In this document: piece after piece, positions 25,606 to 35,922 of the stretch | Numbering within the stretch: position 1 is the stretch's first letter | Layout: each line of letters starts with the position of its first letter | Assembly: GCA_938042245.1 (NCBI GenBank) | Contig: CALIRO010000011.1 | Location: forward strand, 49,945-113,944 | Source of the DNA: an uncultured Thermoguttaceae bacterium | Lineage (GTDB): Bacteria; Planctomycetota; Planctomycetia; Pirellulales; Thermoguttaceae | Direction of reading: 5' to 3' | DNA: 64,000 bases | Notes under the pieces: model-generated | Told to the model about the DNA's origin: nothing | Seen by the model: only the letters and a program-made list of their open reading frames with translations | Databases searched by the model: none | Position numbers and translations under genes: made by a program

Positions 25606-27606
25606 ATGGACAGCAGTTTGAACGAAGCCCAACGGGAGGCGGTGGAGAGTTTGTCGGGGCCGCTTTTGGTTTTGGCCGGGGCAGGTACTGGCAAAACCCG
25701 GGTGGTTACCTACCGGATAGCGCGGTTAATTCAGCATGGGGTGCGTCCGGAGCGGATTTTGGCGGTTACTTTTACGAACAAGGCCGCTCGGGAAATGCAG
25801 GAGCGGGCCATGGCCTTGCTGGGTCGGCGGAAGCGAGGCGCGGCCCGGCCGGAAATCTCCACCTTCCATTCATTGTGTGTGCGGATTCTGCGTCGGCACG
25901 TGGATCGGCTTGGCTATCCGAAAGATTTTGCCATCTACGACCGCACTGAACAGGAGGCAGTAGCACGTTCGGTTTTGCGAGAAATCCAGGCGCCGACGGC
26001 CCTTTTGCGTCCTGGCGATTTGGTCAGCATGATCAGTTGGTGGAAGTCGGCTGGAGTGCGTCCGGCCGAGGCTATCGCCCAGGCCCGCACCGATCAGCAA
26101 CACCTGGCTGCCTCGGCCTATCGCCGGTATCAAAAAGCCCTCCAGGCTGTCGGCGCCGTGGATTTCGACGATCTGCTGCTGTGCACCGAAGAACTCTTTG
26201 AGCGGTTTCCTGAAGTGCGTCAGGCCGAGGCCGACCGATTCGACCACATCCTGATCGACGAATATCAGGACACCAATGCGGTGCAGTATCGGATTGTGCG
26301 TTGTTTGGCTCTGCCGCACCGGAACCTTGCCGTGGTCGGCGACGACGATCAGTCCATCTACGCTTGGCGGGGCGCTCAGGTGGAACACATCCTGCGATTT
26401 CAGCAGGATTGGCCGGACGCCAAAGTGGTGCGGCTCCAGGTGAACTATCGTTCTACGCGGGAAATTCTCAGTTGGGCCAATCGGCTGATTGGGTTTAATA
26501 AACATCGGCATCCGAAAGAGCTTGTTTCAGGCCGATCGGGGCCGCCGCCGCGGATTTTGCAGTTTCCCGATGAGCAGGAGGAAGCCGCCGGCGTGGTCGG
26601 CCAGATCCAGGCCCGTCTGGCCGCCGGCGCTCGGCCAAAAGATTTTGCCATCCTCTGCCGAACCAATGAACAGCAACGCCCCTTTGAGCAGGAGCTACGG
26701 AAGGCGAAAATCCCTTACGTGCTGGTAGGGGGCATGTCGTTTTTTGACCGTAAAGAAGTACGGGACCTACTGGCCTATTGGCGATTGCTGGTCCATCCGG
26801 AGGACGACCAGGCGGTTTTGCGCGTGTTGAACCGGCCGCCTCGGGGCATTGGACCGGCCACGGCCGAAGCGCTGGTGAAGGCCTCCATTCAGCAGCGGGC
26901 GCCGGTTTGGGAGCTGCTGCAGCCCAAGCGCCATCCACCCGGACTGCCCCAGGCCGCCATCCAGGGCCTAGAGCAATTCTATCAACTGATCCAGGAGTTT
27001 CGCCACCGGCTACAAACACAGCCCCTGGTCCAAACGCTTCAGGAAATGGTGGATCGGATCGGTTATCGCCGAGAGATTGAACATACGTACCATGATCCGC
27101 AAGATCAACAGTCTCGCTGGGCGGTGGTGGAAGAATTGATCAATGCGGCAAGCCATTATGCCGAGCGGGCCAAACAGCCCAACCTTACCGAGTTCTTGCA
27201 AGAGCTGGCGCTTACCGGCCCCGATCAGGAACAGGAAGACCTGCTCCGTCGGGACGCCGTGGTCCTGATGACCCTCCACAGCGCTAAGGGGTTGGAGTTT
27301 CCGGAGGTCTATTTGGTAGGTATGGAAGAAGGCCTATTGCCGCACAAAAAGTCGATCGGCGAAAATGAAGCAGGGGTGGAAGAAGAACGCCGACTCTGTT
27401 ATGTAGGCATGACGCGGGCGCAAAATCGGCTGACCTTAACCTTGGCCCTCAGCCGGCGCAAATGGGGCAAACCGCGCCCGACCATTCCAAGCCGATTTTT
27501 GTACGAGGTCCTCGGTAAAGCCGACAGCCCAAATTACCAAGCGGTCAAAAAAGGCCGACGTCCCACTGCCCAGCCCACGAAAAATCAACAGAAGGAATTT
27601 TTATGA
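25606..27606 (+). CDS. UvrD/PcrA/Rep-type superfamily I DNA helicase
   Basis: A 666-residue 3'-5' helicase. The ATG at 25606 is chosen because it begins the conserved LNEAQREAV; a start at 25549 would add 19 unrelated residues. Visible motifs: Q motif LNEAQREAV, Walker A AGAGTGKT (K30), motif Ia VTFTNKAAREM, Walker B DEYQDTN, motif III GDDDQSIYAWRGA, motif IV VNYRST, motif V TLHSAKGLEF and motif VI YVGMTRA. This set fits PcrA/UvrD used in repair and replication restart; Rep is an alternative. It has the usual short, poorly conserved C-terminal tail. The next gene starts within its stop codon (ATGA, 27603). Confidence 0.93.
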   Translation: MDSSLNEAQREAVESLSGPLLVLAGAGTGKTRVVTYRIARLIQHGVRPERILAVTFTNKAAREMQERAMALLGRRKRGAARPEISTFHSLCVRILRRHVDRLGYPKDFAIYDRTEQEAVARSVLREIQAPTALLRPGDLVSMISWWKSAGVRPAEAIAQARTDQQHLAASAYRRYQKALQAVGAVDFDDLLLCTEELFERFPEVRQAEADRFDHILIDEYQDTNAVQYRIVRCLALPHRNLAVVGDDDQSIYAWRGAQVEHILRFQQDWPDAKVVRLQVNYRSTREILSWANRLIGFNKHRHPKELVSGRSGPPPRILQFPDEQEEAAGVVGQIQARLAAGARPKDFAILCRTNEQQRPFEQELRKAKIPYVLVGGMSFFDRKEVRDLLAYWRLLVHPEDDQAVLRVLNRPPRGIGPATAEALVKASIQQRAPVWELLQPKRHPPGLPQAAIQGLEQFYQLIQEFRHRLQTQPLVQTLQEMVDRIGYRREIEHTYHDPQDQQSRWAVVEELINAASHYAERAKQPNLTEFLQELALTGPDQEQEDLLRRDAVVLMTLHSAKGLEFPEVYLVGMEEGLLPHKKSIGENEAGVEEERRLCYVGMTRAQNRLTLTLALSRRKWGKPRPTIPSRFLYEVLGKADSPNYQAVKKGRRPTAQPTKNQQKEFL

Positions 27607-30600
27607 AAGGCAGTCCATTGAAACCATTCCTCAGCGGGAAGCAACCAGACGCAAAGAGGGAAAAATTGTTCATATCATGGAAGTTTGGGTTGCTAGTTGG
27701 GATGGCCTTAGGTGCCTTCTCTCAAGCCAACCCTACGGATGCGGAATCCGCCAAAACCAACAAGAGCAATCTGGTGGCGTCCAGCCAGCCGACCCCTCTG
27801 CCCTCTTTTGGTCAAGTTTGCTTGGATGATTTTTATCTTACGGCGCCTTGGCCAGAGGAAAAGGACCTACGAACCCTGCTTACTCCGGTCCCCGGCCAGG
27901 AAGCCCGCATCGAACAGGCCAATTGGCATGTGGAGCGCTGCTGCCGACTGGTGGGCCTGTGGCGACTGCAGCCTCCGTGGGAGCCGGGCACAGCCCTTCG
28001 GCTTTGGCTAGTGGAACGAGAAAATTTTCCGATTCAGATTCATCTTTGGAGTGGTCTGAATGGGGTAACCTTCCGATATTATCCTGATTTTCACCAGACC
28101 TGGACGGCCTTTACCACCCGCAGAAACACTCATCAGGGCCGGCCAGAGACGTTGGAACTTTGGGCTACCGACCAAGGCCGATACCGCCGAACCGGAGTAG
28201 GTACGGTAACCCTCTATTGGCATGAAGGTCGGTTGACCCTGGCACGAGGCGATACGCCGCTGGTGAGCTTGCCGTTTCCAGACCAACCCCAGGAGGTGTA
28301 TCTGGATGGTCGGGCCCTGGTCCGTGGCATTGCCATGTTCCGGGTCTCCGACGGTCCGCCAAAAGAGACCTGGGCCCTCGGCCGGTCCCCCACTGCCGCC
28401 GCAGCCATCCCGATTGATCTACCCCGTTTGGCCTGGCAAACCGGCCCCCAGGAAAAGGCCCGTTTCCAAGCATTGGAAGATGGCTCTGTGCAATGGTCTG
28501 CTGATCCTCGCAGCGGCGATGTGCAAACGATGGCCTCGGTGGTCCCGGCCGGAATGTACCAATGGACTTTTCAGGTCGATACTCCCCAGGCGGGCACCGG
28601 CATTCTTTGGGCCAACGCCCGCGGCGAAGTGCAGGCCCGATTAAGCTTCTTCCGCGATCGAGCCACCGGCCGAACCACCTTCGGCTTAGTGCCCGGTTGG
28701 CATCGGGAGATCGACCGGCAGTACGAACAGCGTCGGCCCACCCCGTGGATGGAAGGCAGCCGATGGTTTCGCTTGGTGCATGGAGCGGGGGTAGTGAAAT
28801 TGTTCACCAGCCTCGACGGCCACTTCTGGTCCCAGACAGAGCCGGAAGAAGTTCGCATCGGCGAACCTCTAACGCAGATCGGCCTTTTCTGTTGGGACGG
28901 TCAGCAGCCGCGCAGCGTCCGGCTCCGGAACCTTTCTGTTCAGCGGCTGGAAGTTTTGCAATCGCTTGCGCCGGGGGCGGTTCTGGAAAAAGTAGCCGCA
29001 CTGGTCCAGCAGATGGATCCGAACTGGCCGGAAAGTCCTTGGAAAGCGTCCAATCCAGAGGAGTGGGAAAAGCGGTTGGCGGCTTGCCGACCGCCCGATG
29101 TGCTGCCGGAGCAGTGGCGGCGGGCCTGGATGGTATATATATTAACAGGAGGTCCCATTCCCGGCTGGGGGCCGCAAATGCTCTACCAACTGGTCCGAGA
29201 GGCGATGGAGCAGGTCGGCCAGGTGGAAGAGGGACTTCGGCTTTTGGAGGAGCTGGCCGTATTTTTCCCGGCTGCCAGCGATTGGCAGGCTGCCGAACAG
29301 TGGGCTGGTTGTTACGATCGGCTAGCCCGCCGAGCCGAACAGCTGCAAACTGCCTCGGTCTATCCTCTTTTGTGGCGGAGCTTTGTTTTGGCGCCATTTT
29401 GGCCGCAGCGGGATTGGCCGCCGGTGCTGGAACGGCTTATTTGGTACGAATTGGTGCGGGCGATGAGCGAAGATCGGTTGGCGGAGGCGGCCGGTTTGTG
29501 CCAGCAATTGCGCTTCCGCTGCCGGGCCGACTGGCTCTATCGGCGTCAGCCGCCCTGGAATCCCCAAACGGAACATCTGATCCGTATGGCCGAAGAGCTC
29601 GCCGCCCGACGTCGGCTGACCGTAGCGCCGGATCGGTCCCTGGTCCAGCCACCTCAGCAGATCGACTATCGCGGGCTGCTTTTGGAACAGTGGGCCAGGG
29701 AAGCCTACAACGTGAAGACCGAATGGGAAGCCGCCCTGGCCAACGACCAACTTCGGGAAGCATGTCTGGTGCTTCAAGGGGTTAGCCGAGCTGCTTTGGA
29801 AGGGCTGCTGCCGGACAGTGAAGACCCTCAGCTTTTGTTGTCCATTTCGGCGGTGGCAGCGCAAGCGATGGAACAAATGCCGCCGTTGCGACGTCTGATG
29901 GAAGAAGAGTTTGGGCGTCGGGGCTTGCTCCGTCTACAGCAGGCCATCCAAGCAGGCGACGAGGAAGCGGTAGAAATGATCCCCATCCAGTTTGCCGGTA
30001 CCAAAACGGCCCTGGAAGCACGCCGCTGGTTGGGCGACCGGGCCTTGGCCGCCGGCCGATTCGCCCAAGCCGCCGGCCACTATCGTCAAGCTCTCCAGCA
30101 GGCCGATCCCCAGGAAAAAGGCCAATTCCAAGTCCGATTGCAACTAGCCCAGGCCCTCCAAGGCAAAAGTCTTTCCCAGCAGCCCCCAGAGCCACTGCTC
30201 CTTGGCGAGGACCAACCGGGCACCCTTAGCGGCAGCCAACTGGGCCAGAGCGAGGCCCCGCCAAAACCGGTCGCAAACTTTCCGCAACTGCTAGACGATT
30301 TAGTCCGGGTCCGATCCGCGTTGCAAGTTTCGGCCAAGCTAGCCGACCAAAACCGATGCCCGCCGCCTCCCTCCCAAGCCGACGCCATCCCATCGCCATC
30401 GAGCCTCTCGGAAAATCCCCCGTTGGCCGTCCGCCAAGTCTTGGTGGCCGAAGGCGGCAGCAAAAAGCCGGACTTCGTTTCCGCCGCCGAACTGGATTGG
30501 GCAGGCCGGGAAACATCGGCTCTGTTGGCCGATCCGCTGCTAGTGATCACCAGCAGATGTGAACATTTGGCCTTCGACCTTCCGGGCAGTCGGATGGTCT

Positions 30601-31643
30601 GGCGGCATTGGCGGCATTTGCCGTCGGCGGCCCGCCCCTGGCCGCTTCTGGCCACGCCGCCGGTACTGGTCAAAGATATGGTCCTGCTGCGCCGAGCTAT
30701 CGACGGCATCCATGAACTGGCCGCCTTGGACCGGGCCAGCGGACGACTCCTCTGGAGCACCAGCGGCGACGACTATATCGCCAGCGACGCCCTCTGGGCC
30801 GACCAGGCCGTCTGGGCCTTCACCGTCCGTGCCATCGAAGGCCAGAAAAACATCCTGAGCCTGCTCCGTCTGGACCCGCAGACCGGCCGCATGCAACGCC
30901 GGTTTGCCCTGTTGGAGTTTCGAAGCCTGTCGGAACCGGCTGTCTGGTGCCAGGCAGCGGTGCAGGATGATCGGATTGTAGCCACTGCCGCAGGAGTGGT
31001 CTTTTGTTGCGATCTAGCCGGTCGGCTGGGCTGGGCTCGTCGGCAAACCTGGGTCCCCCCGCCTGGCCGGGGAATCTACGATGCGCGGCTCTGGCTAGTG
31101 CAAAAGGCCTCGCCGCCGATCATTCAAGACCGATGGGTTTATGCAGCTCAGCCGGGCGTTTGGAGCGTCGAATGTATCGACCTGGGGACCGGTCGGCTCC
31201 GGTGGCGAACCACGTTGAGCGAACTGGTGGGACTGGTCGGGTTGCACCGGGGAAAACTCTTCGCCCTGACCATCGAAGGGATTGTGGCTTTGGAGGCCGA
31301 AAGCGGCCGGGTCCTTTGGCGGCATGACACACCGGGTCGGCAGGAAGCAGTGCTTTGCGGCCCACCCGGCGGCCTGCTGTACGCCAAAGTAAAACCACCG
31401 GTGGATCCGAATCGGCAGCAGCCGCAAGTCCTGCTGGTTTGGCTCGATCCCGACCGGGGCGTTCCATGGGGAGAATATCCGGTGCAACTGCCCGCCCAGT
31501 CCAAGCCGCTAGTTGGCCCTCTGGTAAGCGACGGCCAGCGTCTGTGGATCCTCTGGGGCAAAGCCGACGACTCCGCCTCCCGCACCGTCTTCGAAGTCCT
31601 CCTCCACCCAGAAACCTCTGAAAAGGCATCCAAAAATTCGTAA
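27603..31643 (+). CDS. Very large exported protein with C-terminal PQQ-type beta-propeller
   Basis: A 1346-residue protein overlapping the helicase stop by 4 bp. Residues about 25-45 form a signal or anchor helix (FGLLVGMALGAFSQA). Residues about 60-460 look like concanavalin-like beta-sandwich sequence (VGLWRLQPP, LWSGLNGVTFRYY, YQWTFQVD). The middle (about 460-900) is helical and tetratricopeptide-like, with many Trp, Leu and Glu. From about 960 onward, repeats such as LAALDRASGRLLWSTSGDD, CIDLGTGRLRWRTTL and VALEAESGRVLWRHD mark a PQQ-like propeller. No quinoprotein active-site residues are recognised, so it is probably a structural or binding protein. A weaker relative stands at 44990-47389. 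Coupling to a helicase gene is probably positional only. Confidence 0.75.
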   Translation: MKGSPLKPFLSGKQPDAKREKLFISWKFGLLVGMALGAFSQANPTDAESAKTNKSNLVASSQPTPLPSFGQVCLDDFYLTAPWPEEKDLRTLLTPVPGQEARIEQANWHVERCCRLVGLWRLQPPWEPGTALRLWLVERENFPIQIHLWSGLNGVTFRYYPDFHQTWTAFTTRRNTHQGRPETLELWATDQGRYRRTGVGTVTLYWHEGRLTLARGDTPLVSLPFPDQPQEVYLDGRALVRGIAMFRVSDGPPKETWALGRSPTAAAAIPIDLPRLAWQTGPQEKARFQALEDGSVQWSADPRSGDVQTMASVVPAGMYQWTFQVDTPQAGTGILWANARGEVQARLSFFRDRATGRTTFGLVPGWHREIDRQYEQRRPTPWMEGSRWFRLVHGAGVVKLFTSLDGHFWSQTEPEEVRIGEPLTQIGLFCWDGQQPRSVRLRNLSVQRLEVLQSLAPGAVLEKVAALVQQMDPNWPESPWKASNPEEWEKRLAACRPPDVLPEQWRRAWMVYILTGGPIPGWGPQMLYQLVREAMEQVGQVEEGLRLLEELAVFFPAASDWQAAEQWAGCYDRLARRAEQLQTASVYPLLWRSFVLAPFWPQRDWPPVLERLIWYELVRAMSEDRLAEAAGLCQQLRFRCRADWLYRRQPPWNPQTEHLIRMAEELAARRRLTVAPDRSLVQPPQQIDYRGLLLEQWAREAYNVKTEWEAALANDQLREACLVLQGVSRAALEGLLPDSEDPQLLLSISAVAAQAMEQMPPLRRLMEEEFGRRGLLRLQQAIQAGDEEAVEMIPIQFAGTKTALEARRWLGDRALAAGRFAQAAGHYRQALQQADPQEKGQFQVRLQLAQALQGKSLSQQPPEPLLLGEDQPGTLSGSQLGQSEAPPKPVANFPQLLDDLVRVRSALQVSAKLADQNRCPPPPSQADAIPSPSSLSENPPLAVRQVLVAEGGSKKPDFVSAAELDWAGRETSALLADPLLVITSRCEHLAFDLPGSRMVWRHWRHLPSAARPWPLLATPPVLVKDMVLLRRAIDGIHELAALDRASGRLLWSTSGDDYIASDALWADQAVWAFTVRAIEGQKNILSLLRLDPQTGRMQRRFALLEFRSLSEPAVWCQAAVQDDRIVATAAGVVFCCDLAGRLGWARRQTWVPPPGRGIYDARLWLVQKASPPIIQDRWVYAAQPGVWSVECIDLGTGRLRWRTTLSELVGLVGLHRGKLFALTIEGIVALEAESGRVLWRHDTPGRQEAVLCGPPGGLLYAKVKPPVDPNRQQPQVLLVWLDPDRGVPWGEYPVQLPAQSKPLVGPLVSDGQRLWILWGKADDSASRTVFEVLLHPETSEKASKNS

Positions 31644-31695
31644 GGAAAAAACAATCCGGAGAAGAGTGGACGTCCTTTTTGGCCTCTTGGGTGGG

Positions 31696-33576
31696 TTAGA
31701 ACTCCATTCGTTGGAAGGCGCGGAAGCCCAGGTACATGGGGAGCACCGTGGCAGCAAGGCCCAAGAGCACGCTACAGCCGATGCCTAAAAGCATCCCAAG
31801 GCGGATGTTGCTTTCCCAGAGACCGAACGGACCTGGGGTCCACGTGGCTTGGCCTATCTGGAGGGCCATCCAGAAATGAGTCGGCAGGGCTGTCAGTGCC
31901 ACAATCAGCACAATGTACAGGGCGCTCAGGACCAGGCATAACGTGCCGCCAAATCCGGCGGCAATCCGGGCGGGGGAGGTTTCGCGGAAATTAGGCATTT
32001 TGGCGCCCAGGCCTACCGAAATGCCCGAAAGCCCTAGGGCCAGGAGCATCGCAGTCACCTGATGGATGCCCATAATCAGCGGGGAAATGCCCAGCTTCCA
32101 ATCGCTCAGAAGCACCAGCAGCGAACAGGGCAAGACCGAGCCGCCGAATGCATAAACAAATTTACTCCATAAAATCTGTTCTCTTCGGAGCGGCAAAAGT
32201 CCTAAGAGCCAAAAGCGTCGGCCCTCCAGGCTGATCGTGGGAAAAATAAACCGAGTGGTAAAGGTCGAAAGCAGCAGACCCACCACCGACAGATTCAGGA
32301 AACTGACCATATTCACCCAGGTGGCATGATGGATATCGTAGGAAAAGGGGCGCATGTGCAAAAAGTAAAAAAGCACCAGGCCGAAAAACACCAAAAACTG
32401 CGACCACTGCATGGGGTCTCGGCGGAAGAGGCGAAAATCTTTGACCACTAAAAGGCGGGTCGTTTGGCTGCCGAGGGGCAATTGCAGGAGGAACCGATCC
32501 ACAGCGCGGCTAGCTAGGTGGGGCAATTGTTTTAGCAGGCGGATCAGCCCTGCGGACCAGAACCGCCCCAGGACTCCTTGTGCGGAGGCGTGTTGCTGGG
32601 TGTGGAGTCGGCTGTAGGCGCTGCGGTACCAGCGTGCTCCTGTAGCAGCGGCAACTTGGCGGAGCAATAGGGCATTGGAAATGGTAACGGCAAGAAATAG
32701 GAAACTTTCGGCCCAAGGAGGCCGATTGGTCGAAACGGTGGGGTTTGAGGGCTGGGCGGCCTCCAGGATCCCCATACTGACCCACCAACTGGGTAACATT
32801 CGATGCTGGGAAAATCGCAATCGGTGGAGGATGCTTTGGAACCAATTGGGCGTCAGCAGATCACCGGGTTCGGTGTTGCTGAGGCCTCGGACGAGCCAAG
32901 CACCGCCGGCCAATAGCACCCCAATCAGTCCCAGCAAAAAAAGCATCCGAGCGCCGGGAAACCACCGAACCACCACCAAACAGACTATGGCGCCGATGGC
33001 CGCCGGAATGTAGCTAAAAGCTACCAAAAACGGCACAAGCACTACGTAATAATACCAAGGAGAATGGGCTACCAACCCATAGGCGACAAACATTGGGCTA
33101 CTTAGCAGAACAAACGCCCAACTGCTTAGCCAAACCGCCTCCTGAAATTTATGAAGAAAAACTCGTTCCGTGCTTACAGGCAGAGTAAGCAAGAAGGCAA
33201 TATCCGGCCCTCGAAACCACATCCCATACAGCAGGATGCCGGAGGAGATGGTCAACATCAGCATCAGGGCCAATAGATACATCCCGAAGACATGGCGGAC
33301 AATCTGGTCATGGGTGGGTGTGTGGGCCACAGCGGTTCGGAGAAAATGGAAACCGTCCCAGCATAGCCAAAAGATCACTCCCCATAGCACTAGACTCAAT
33401 AGCACCACTAGCACCAGCCGAAGCCGACTCTCTCGGAACACCTTACGGATCGCCCACCAGCTCCGCTGGCAGCGCAGGCGCCAGAAGGCCCAGGCTTCTG
33501 CCGAGAAGCTCGCGAAAGCGGGGGTAAGGGGGGCCTGGGCTTTGTCAGGGGCTTGGATGGCCCAACTGGCTGTCAT
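31696..33576 (-). CDS. ABC-2-type exporter permease, large form
   Basis: A 626-residue polytopic membrane protein. Its ATG at 33576 lies inside the end of the ATPase gene (32-bp overlap) after GGAACACGGAG. About a dozen hydrophobic helices are visible, for example LVLVVLLSLVLWGVIFWLCW, LLALMLMLTISSGILLYGMW and the C-terminal LGMLLGIGCSVLLGLAATVL. The layout fits the 'putative ABC exporter' permeases that pair with a separate ATPase. It would form an export complex with the gene immediately upstream. The substrate is unknown. It converges with the propeller gene. Confidence 0.8.
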   Translation of the reverse strand: MTASWAIQAPDKAQAPLTPAFASFSAEAWAFWRLRCQRSWWAIRKVFRESRLRLVLVVLLSLVLWGVIFWLCWDGFHFLRTAVAHTPTHDQIVRHVFGMYLLALMLMLTISSGILLYGMWFRGPDIAFLLTLPVSTERVFLHKFQEAVWLSSWAFVLLSSPMFVAYGLVAHSPWYYYVVLVPFLVAFSYIPAAIGAIVCLVVVRWFPGARMLFLLGLIGVLLAGGAWLVRGLSNTEPGDLLTPNWFQSILHRLRFSQHRMLPSWWVSMGILEAAQPSNPTVSTNRPPWAESFLFLAVTISNALLLRQVAAATGARWYRSAYSRLHTQQHASAQGVLGRFWSAGLIRLLKQLPHLASRAVDRFLLQLPLGSQTTRLLVVKDFRLFRRDPMQWSQFLVFFGLVLFYFLHMRPFSYDIHHATWVNMVSFLNLSVVGLLLSTFTTRFIFPTISLEGRRFWLLGLLPLRREQILWSKFVYAFGGSVLPCSLLVLLSDWKLGISPLIMGIHQVTAMLLALGLSGISVGLGAKMPNFRETSPARIAAGFGGTLCLVLSALYIVLIVALTALPTHFWMALQIGQATWTPGPFGLWESNIRLGMLLGIGCSVLLGLAATVLPMYLGFRAFQRMEF

Positions 33577-34441
33577 CTCCGTGTTCCTTGGGAAAACCGG
33601 CAGGAGCGGGCTTCTGTTCGCCCAGTTCACTGGGCGCCGCTGGATCGGTGGGAACCGACGCCGCTGGCTGGAAAGCTATCTTTGAGCCGGAGGATTGCTC
33701 CTGCCCATTGGTTAACTCTAGGAAAAAATCCTCCAGGTTCTTATCTTGCATTAGGCCTTGTTGATGCATTTGACTGAGGCTGCCGACGAAGATCAATCGG
33801 CCGCGGTGGATCACTCCGATGCGGTCGGCGATTTCCTCGGCCAAGGCAAGCGTGTGCGTGGAGATGAACACGGTTTTGCCTTCGGCGGCCCTGGTGCGCA
33901 TCAGGTCTTTGACCAGCCGGACGCTTTTAGGATCTAGGCCGACCATCGGCTCGTCGGCCACCAGAAGCGGCGGATCATGTAATAGGACCGAAGCGAAGAC
34001 CATCCGCTGTTTCATCCCGTGGGAATAGGTCTCGGTCAGTTGGTTGAGGAAATCGGCCAGTTCAAACAGTTCGGCCTGTTGAGCGATTCGCGCTTGGATC
34101 TGTTGGGGACTCATGCCCCGGATGCGAGCAATAAACTCCAGAAACTCCCGTCCGGTGAGTTTGTCGTACAGGAACGGTTCGTCGGGCACATAACCGATCA
34201 GTTGCGCAGCCTGCCGGGGATGCTGGACTACGTCGTAGCCGGCCACTCGGATGGTCCCTTGGCTTGGCTGCAAAAGGCCCACCAGCATTTTGATCGTGGT
34301 GGTTTTGCCGGCGCCGTTGGGACCCAAAAAGGCGAAGACTTCTCCTCGGTAAAGGGTAAGCGAAAGATCATCCACGGCCACAGTTCGGCCAAACGTCCGC
34401 CGAACATGAGAAAATTCAACCATTGGAATACATGAATTCAT
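33545..34441 (-). CDS. ABC transporter ATP-binding protein
   Basis: A 298-residue ATPase of the CcmA/DRA type that partners ABC-2 permeases. Walker A is GPNGAGKT (K46), the signature is YSHGMKQR, Walker B is LLVADEP with E, followed by the D-loop GLD and switch His in ISTHT. The last 60 residues are a hydrophilic Pro/Ala/Gln tail of the length often seen in such exporters. The start at 34441 (ATG) is used; an ATG six codons later is possible. It sits between the membrane-anchored protein upstream and the permease downstream, all on the minus strand, so the three genes form an operon. Confidence 0.88.
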   Translation of the reverse strand: MNSCIPMVEFSHVRRTFGRTVAVDDLSLTLYRGEVFAFLGPNGAGKTTTIKMLVGLLQPSQGTIRVAGYDVVQHPRQAAQLIGYVPDEPFLYDKLTGREFLEFIARIRGMSPQQIQARIAQQAELFELADFLNQLTETYSHGMKQRMVFASVLLHDPPLLVADEPMVGLDPKSVRLVKDLMRTRAAEGKTVFISTHTLALAEEIADRIGVIHRGRLIFVGSLSQMHQQGLMQDKNLEDFFLELTNGQEQSSGSKIAFQPAASVPTDPAAPSELGEQKPAPAGFPKEHGDDSQLGHPSP

Positions 34442-34515
34442 CGGTGCTTCCGAAGGTCTATCTATGCGGAAACAAGAACCTATCAGCTCTGCCCACCTCC
34501 TGTCGGCGGACCTCC

Positions 34516-35508
34516 TTATGGCCCTTGGCTCCGGTGGGCAGAAGGAAGCATGGGGACCAAAGCACTTTGACCGGAAGCCCCCAGCCGGGGATCACCCAAC
34601 GGTTGATCCAGATTCACTTCGGAGGCCAACTGGGCGGACTCTACCTCGCTCATGCGCACCAATTGCATTTGAGAGTGGAAAAAGGCGACCTCTTGTTGAA
34701 CCACTCGGGCGTCTGGATCGGGCAGGACCCAGAGTCGGCCCCGGGGTTTGTGCTGGGCAGAGGCTGTCCCTATATCTGGCCAAAAGACCACCACATAGGC
34801 TTCCTGGGTTTTACCGTTCCAGAGGATCGGTTCACGACCTTCGACCTTGGCATGGAGGATTTCCAGGGCGTGGTTCCATCGGCCCAGGGGGCTTAAGGTG
34901 GGCAGGGTCCACTGTTGGCCGAGGCGGAGTCGGGGAAGCCGCGTCTGCGGGCTGAGAGCGTCGGCCAGCAGAGCGTCCGGGGGCATGGGTATTTTTGTTT
35001 CGTAGGTGAATTCGCCGCAACGGATGGTAAACAAAAGATCGCTTCCCTCCACGGTTCCCTCCATCTGCACTACCTCCGGAAACCTGCCTACCTGCAACGA
35101 ACTATGGAGCCGAACGAGTCGGCCCAACGGATCGATCATCAAACTGCTTGTAGTATCCATCGAAAGCCGAAGATTCCTAAACTCCTTCCACTCCGGAAGT
35201 CGAAACACCCGGGCCAACCACTCCGGCACCAAATCCACCAGCGGCAAATAGTCCAGATGAACCCGGCTTCGGATCTCGGTGGACTGCTGGGCTTGAGCAC
35301 GTGCTTGGCTTAAGGCCCAGCCGATCGGCTCCTGGTTCCAAAAAAGCCGCCAACCCACCGGCCCCTCCTCCCGCCGGGCTTGAGCAATGCTCTGGTAGTT
35401 AGGCGGTTGTCCAACTTGTAGGGGCGGCAAAATCTTCTCGGCCACCAGCCAACTCATCGAGGCCAACCACAATCCCACTACCCCTAGGTTTAGCCACCGT
35501 CCCGACAT
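34516..35508 (-). CDS. Membrane-anchored protein of unknown function, ABC operon
   Basis: A 330-residue protein with an N-terminal helix (VVGLWLASMSWLVAEKIL, about 8-26) acting as signal anchor, and otherwise a soluble outer part rich in beta-strand-like sequence. Segments such as GWRLFWNQEPIGWALSQ and AYVVVFWPDIG are distinctive, but I recognise no named domain. It is the first gene of the ABC operon, 75 bp before the ATPase, so an extracytoplasmic role in the export process is plausible. The start is preceded by a weak AAAGTGCG site. This is an inference from position. Confidence 0.6.
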   Translation of the reverse strand: MSGRWLNLGVVGLWLASMSWLVAEKILPPLQVGQPPNYQSIAQARREEGPVGWRLFWNQEPIGWALSQARAQAQQSTEIRSRVHLDYLPLVDLVPEWLARVFRLPEWKEFRNLRLSMDTTSSLMIDPLGRLVRLHSSLQVGRFPEVVQMEGTVEGSDLLFTIRCGEFTYETKIPMPPDALLADALSPQTRLPRLRLGQQWTLPTLSPLGRWNHALEILHAKVEGREPILWNGKTQEAYVVVFWPDIGTASAQHKPRGRLWVLPDPDARVVQQEVAFFHSQMQLVRMSEVESAQLASEVNLDQPLGDPRLGASGQSALVPMLPSAHRSQGP

Positions 35509-35922
35509 CGCACTTTTCCCAGCTTTTTGGGGACCAAGTTCCCGCCGGGGCTACAGCCCTTTCCTTTTCCCGGCCCACATTCTATCTTTAGACTGTCTCT
35601 TTTTAGATTGTACTCAGATCGGCTCAAAGAAACATCCGGGGAAGCAGTTTGCTCCTCTTGATTAAATTTCGTATCTTTCCTAATCGCTCTATATTTTCTG
35701 CTTACCCAAGGTTCCCCAGTTGACCCAGTTAAAAGCAGAAAAAATCGCCATTGCAATAAACTCCTTTCGCCGGGATGATATAGGCCCTTATAGCTTAGAC
35801 TTCTGCCGAAAGAGAGTCGAGCTTGTCCGGGCACTTCTCCCAGTGCAACCGATCACGTTTTTGAACCATTGCGTCAAGAATCAGAACAAACAAAATCCCT
35901 CCAGAAAGAAGGAGGCCAAAGC
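35509..35922. other. Divergent intergenic region, 414 bp
   Basis: This region separates the ABC operon from the cyclophilin gene and must hold promoters for both. It is AT-richer than the flanks. I see no consensus promoter, hairpin or repeat. The upstream open frame in the cyclophilin direction is not used, because a better GTG start with AAGGAGG follows. Confidence 0.4.

Noticed and set aside
28562..29785. 407-codon plus-strand frame inside the large propeller gene
   Set aside because: Out-of-frame shadow; Ser/Gly/Arg-rich composition and no start signal.
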